Source: Candidatus Helarchaeota archaeon (lineage in GTDB: Archaea > Asgardarchaeota > Lokiarchaeia > Helarchaeales > JABXJV01). From it: a stretch of DNA of 15,405 bases. A program made the translations under genes and the position numbers. Of the stretch, positions 13,729-15,405 are shown in pieces. The notes under the pieces were generated by a model, which was not told the DNA's origin, searched no databases, and worked only from the letters and a program-made list of their open reading frames with translations. Positions within the stretch are counted from its first letter, which is position 1. Every line of letters starts with the position of its first letter. The stretch spans positions 1 to 15,405 of the forward strand of contig JABXJV010000369.1 in assembly GCA_013375355.1 (NCBI GenBank), in the 5' to 3' direction.

Positions 13729-14958
13729 ATGAAATTCTTCTCAGTAAATCCTAATTTTACCAGAAGGGATTTTTTTACATCAACTTTATTTATATTGATG
13801 TTCTTTGTCTTTGAGAATTTCTTACTCGATTTCTTTCTTCAAAAAACTATGATATTTGTAAAATCTTATTTCTATTTTAAATTAATTTTAGTATTCATCT
13901 TGTTTATATCAAATTTATGTAGTGGATTATTACTTCTGAAAATAAAAGATGTTTATTTATTGTTATCTTCGGTCATATGCATAGGCTCTAGTACAATCCT
14001 TATAAATTTTATTAAATTAAGTCCAATAGAGTTAAATTTTTGGTTTATTGTTCCTTATACAGTTGCAATAGGATTGATACCTGCAGCGGTATTAAGTCAT
14101 GTAAATTCGAGAATAAAGATTGTCGATAGACAGAAACAGATTTCTTACGTTTTATTAATATCCTATCTTGCCATTGTTTTAATCTTTCATATTTTTTTCT
14201 TATTTTATGGATTTCACATCATCTTGAATATGTTTTTAATGGCTATTCTTTCTTATTTTTTAATACAGACTAAAAAAGAAGAAATTAAAATAGAGGAAGA
14301 GTTAAAAAATGTTTCTCTTCTGGAATTTTTATTTATTATAACTCCTTTTTTCCTCTTTTTTATTGCTTTTTTCATAGGAAATATATTGTATAATTCGTTT
14401 TTATTCTATAGAAGTGTCGCTGGGAGTTCCTTCTTCCCCTTTTTATATGGTGTTATTGTAGCATTTATAATTTCTGGTTTTGTAGATTATTTTGGTAGAA
14501 AATTGATTGTCTTCATTTCATTTGGCTTTGTGGGACTTAATTGGATCCTTGCAAGCATGTTCGGGTATTCGGAAATTATTAGCATTTTGGATGGAATAGC
14601 TTATGGTTTGATGATTGCTATTGGTGTTTTTACTCTTTCAGGTGATATTATAGTCGAATCAAAATTTAACTTACGAAATTGTATTTATTCTCTATTTTTG
14701 GCCCCAATTTTTCTATATGATTTCATAACAACATATTTTTTAACTCATGCAGTTCATTCAATTTGGCTACTTTTTGTATGGGATGTCAATTTTAGTCGAA
14801 ATTCTCTTTTTTCTTTAATGGTTGGACTAATAGTTTTGGGAATCGTATTATTTATCTATAGCCCAGAAACTTATCCAATGACGAAGAAACAGAAAATTCT
14901 AATAAATAAATATATGATGAAGGCAAAAAATTTAGCTGAAAAATATAAATCTGAATGA
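13729..14958 (+). CDS. Twelve-TM MFS-like membrane protein (tandem copy 1)
   Basis: A 409-residue integral membrane protein, probably a transporter of the major facilitator superfamily. I count about twelve hydrophobic segments in a 6+6 layout: roughly 14-37, 48-72, 74-94, 102-124, 138-160, 162-180, then a charged cytoplasmic loop (181-197), then 199-218, 233-251, 258-278, 284-306, 318-338 and 360-377, with a charged tail 384-409. The loop after segment 8 reads G250-F-V-D253-Y-F-G256-R-K258, which fits the MFS G-x3-D-x2-G-R-K signature. The first-half equivalent loop lacks the motif. Substrate is unknown. AAGAAAA followed by TTTATGAT (13687-13702) could be a BRE/TATA giving a near-leaderless transcript at the ATG, which has no ribosome site. 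The following gene is a paralogue. MFS is the best call but not certain. Confidence 0.7.
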   Translation: MKFFSVNPNFTRRDFFTSTLFILMFFVFENFLLDFFLQKTMIFVKSYFYFKLILVFILFISNLCSGLLLLKIKDVYLLLSSVICIGSSTILINFIKLSPIELNFWFIVPYTVAIGLIPAAVLSHVNSRIKIVDRQKQISYVLLISYLAIVLIFHIFFLFYGFHIILNMFLMAILSYFLIQTKKEEIKIEEELKNVSLLEFLFIITPFFLFFIAFFIGNILYNSFLFYRSVAGSSFFPFLYGVIVAFIISGFVDYFGRKLIVFISFGFVGLNWILASMFGYSEIISILDGIAYGLMIAIGVFTLSGDIIVESKFNLRNCIYSLFLAPIFLYDFITTYFLTHAVHSIWLLFVWDVNFSRNSLFSLMVGLIVLGIVLFIYSPETYPMTKKQKILINKYMMKAKNLAEKYKSE

Positions 14959-14987
14959 GACGTTTTTTAATTTAAGGTAATAATAAG

Positions 14988-15405
14988 GTGTTAAATATAA
15001 GAATTAAGTTATTTTCAAAAAATTCTGAATTTTCTGGAAGAGATTTCTTTATAACTATTACATCATTGATATTATTTTTTATTTATATTAATTTTATAAT
15101 TGATTTTTTCCTACAAAAATCAACCATTAGCGTAAATCTCTTTCATTACTTCAGATTTGTATTCATACTTGTATTATTCATTGTAAATTTTGTTAATGGT
15201 ATATTGTTAATAAAGATAAAAGAGACCTATATTCTAATAATTTCTGTAATTTGTATAGGATTTAGTTCTGTCTTTTTATTACTTTTAAATCCAATGACAT
15301 TTGAGGTAAATTTTTGGTTTTTCCTCATCTATACCATTGCAATGGGTTTAATACCTGCAGCGATAGTACAACATATAGGTTTGAGAACAGAAATTACCAA
15401 TAGAC
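14988..15405 (+). CDS. MFS-like membrane protein, tandem copy 2 (3'-truncated by the window edge)
   Basis: An open frame runs from a GTG at 14988 to the window end without a stop (139 codons). It starts 30 bases after the stop of copy 1. The visible part aligns with residues 1-134 of copy 1. Shared blocks are RDFF near the N-terminus, DFFLQK (end of segment 1), KIK (loop after segment 2), SVICIG (segment 3), and NFWF and GLIPAA (segment 4). About four membrane segments are seen so far. GTG is chosen because it is in frame and AAGGTAA lies 7 bases upstream; an internal start is not excluded. The two genes are clearly tandem duplicates. They may form a heterodimer or have separate substrates. 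The complete sequence is needed to tell whether copy 2 keeps the MFS loop motif. Confidence 0.8.
   Translation, partial: MLNIRIKLFSKNSEFSGRDFFITITSLILFFIYINFIIDFFLQKSTISVNLFHYFRFVFILVLFIVNFVNGILLIKIKETYILIISVICIGFSSVFLLLLNPMTFEVNFWFFLIYTIAMGLIPAAIVQHIGLRTEITNR

Noticed and set aside
13698..13754. Eighteen-codon ORF overlapping the MFS start, downstream of GAGGAGG
   Set aside because: The GAGGAGG motif is about 46 bases upstream, too far to act as its ribosome site, and the product has no distinguishing feature.
1..15405. CRISPR array, tRNA, rRNA, insertion sequence or defence genes
   Set aside because: No regularly spaced repeats, cloverleaf, rRNA-like sequence, transposase or Cas motif was found on either strand by eye.

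Overview
The window is AT-rich, gene-dense DNA (sampled coding lines run from about 22% to 45% GC). It has TTG and GTG starts, Shine-Dalgarno sequences of the GAGGTG/GGTGA type, T-run terminators without hairpins, and BRE/TATA-like promoter elements. These traits point to an archaeon. The gene mix (TPR proteins, an acyl-CoA dehydrogenase with an ETF, an archaeal lipoyl synthase, a lipoyl-bearing E2, QueG-like Fe-S proteins) would suit an anaerobic heterotroph such as a Lokiarchaeia-type Asgard archaeon. That lineage is an inference without marker genes. No rRNA, tRNA, CRISPR array, transposase or phage gene was seen, and no gene-free stretch exceeds about 165 bases.

Layout. (1) 1-737, plus: the 3' part of a TPR protein. 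(2) 746-3805, minus: an apparent operon read as PfkB sugar kinase, zinc-dependent MDR polyol/alcohol dehydrogenase, then a QueG-like double [4Fe-4S] protein. (3) 3968-8099, plus, divergent from (2) across a 162-bp region: a divergent phosphoglucose-isomerase homologue, a 2-oxoacid dehydrogenase E2 acyltransferase, and a formylglycine-type sulfatase. (4) 8175-8882, minus: a second TPR protein of higher GC. (5) 8976-9827, plus: lipoyl synthase LipA. (6) 9992-13199, plus: acyl-CoA dehydrogenase, EtfB, and EtfA with an N-terminal two-cluster ferredoxin. (7) 13355-13636, plus: an unrecognised 93-residue protein. (8) 13729 to the window end, plus: two tandem paralogous 12-TM MFS-like proteins, the second cut by the window edge.

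How the genes may work together. Kinase, dehydrogenase, sugar-phosphate isomerase homologue and sulfatase around one divergent promoter region suggest a sugar (possibly sulfated sugar) catabolic cassette. The isomerase homologue keeps the PGI catalytic residues but has a remodelled phosphate loop, so its substrate may not be glucose 6-phosphate. E2 and LipA give a lipoyl scaffold and the enzyme that inserts its sulfurs, but E1, E3 and the octanoyl/lipoate transferase are elsewhere. The acd-etfB-etfA operon resembles electron-bifurcating acyl-CoA dehydrogenase/ETF systems that couple enoyl-CoA reduction to ferredoxin reduction.

Nothing here is clearly a new defence or mobile system. The most interesting parts are the divergent sugar cluster, the ferredoxin-fused ETF module, the tandem transporter paralogues, and several symmetrical or repeated motifs next to start sites.
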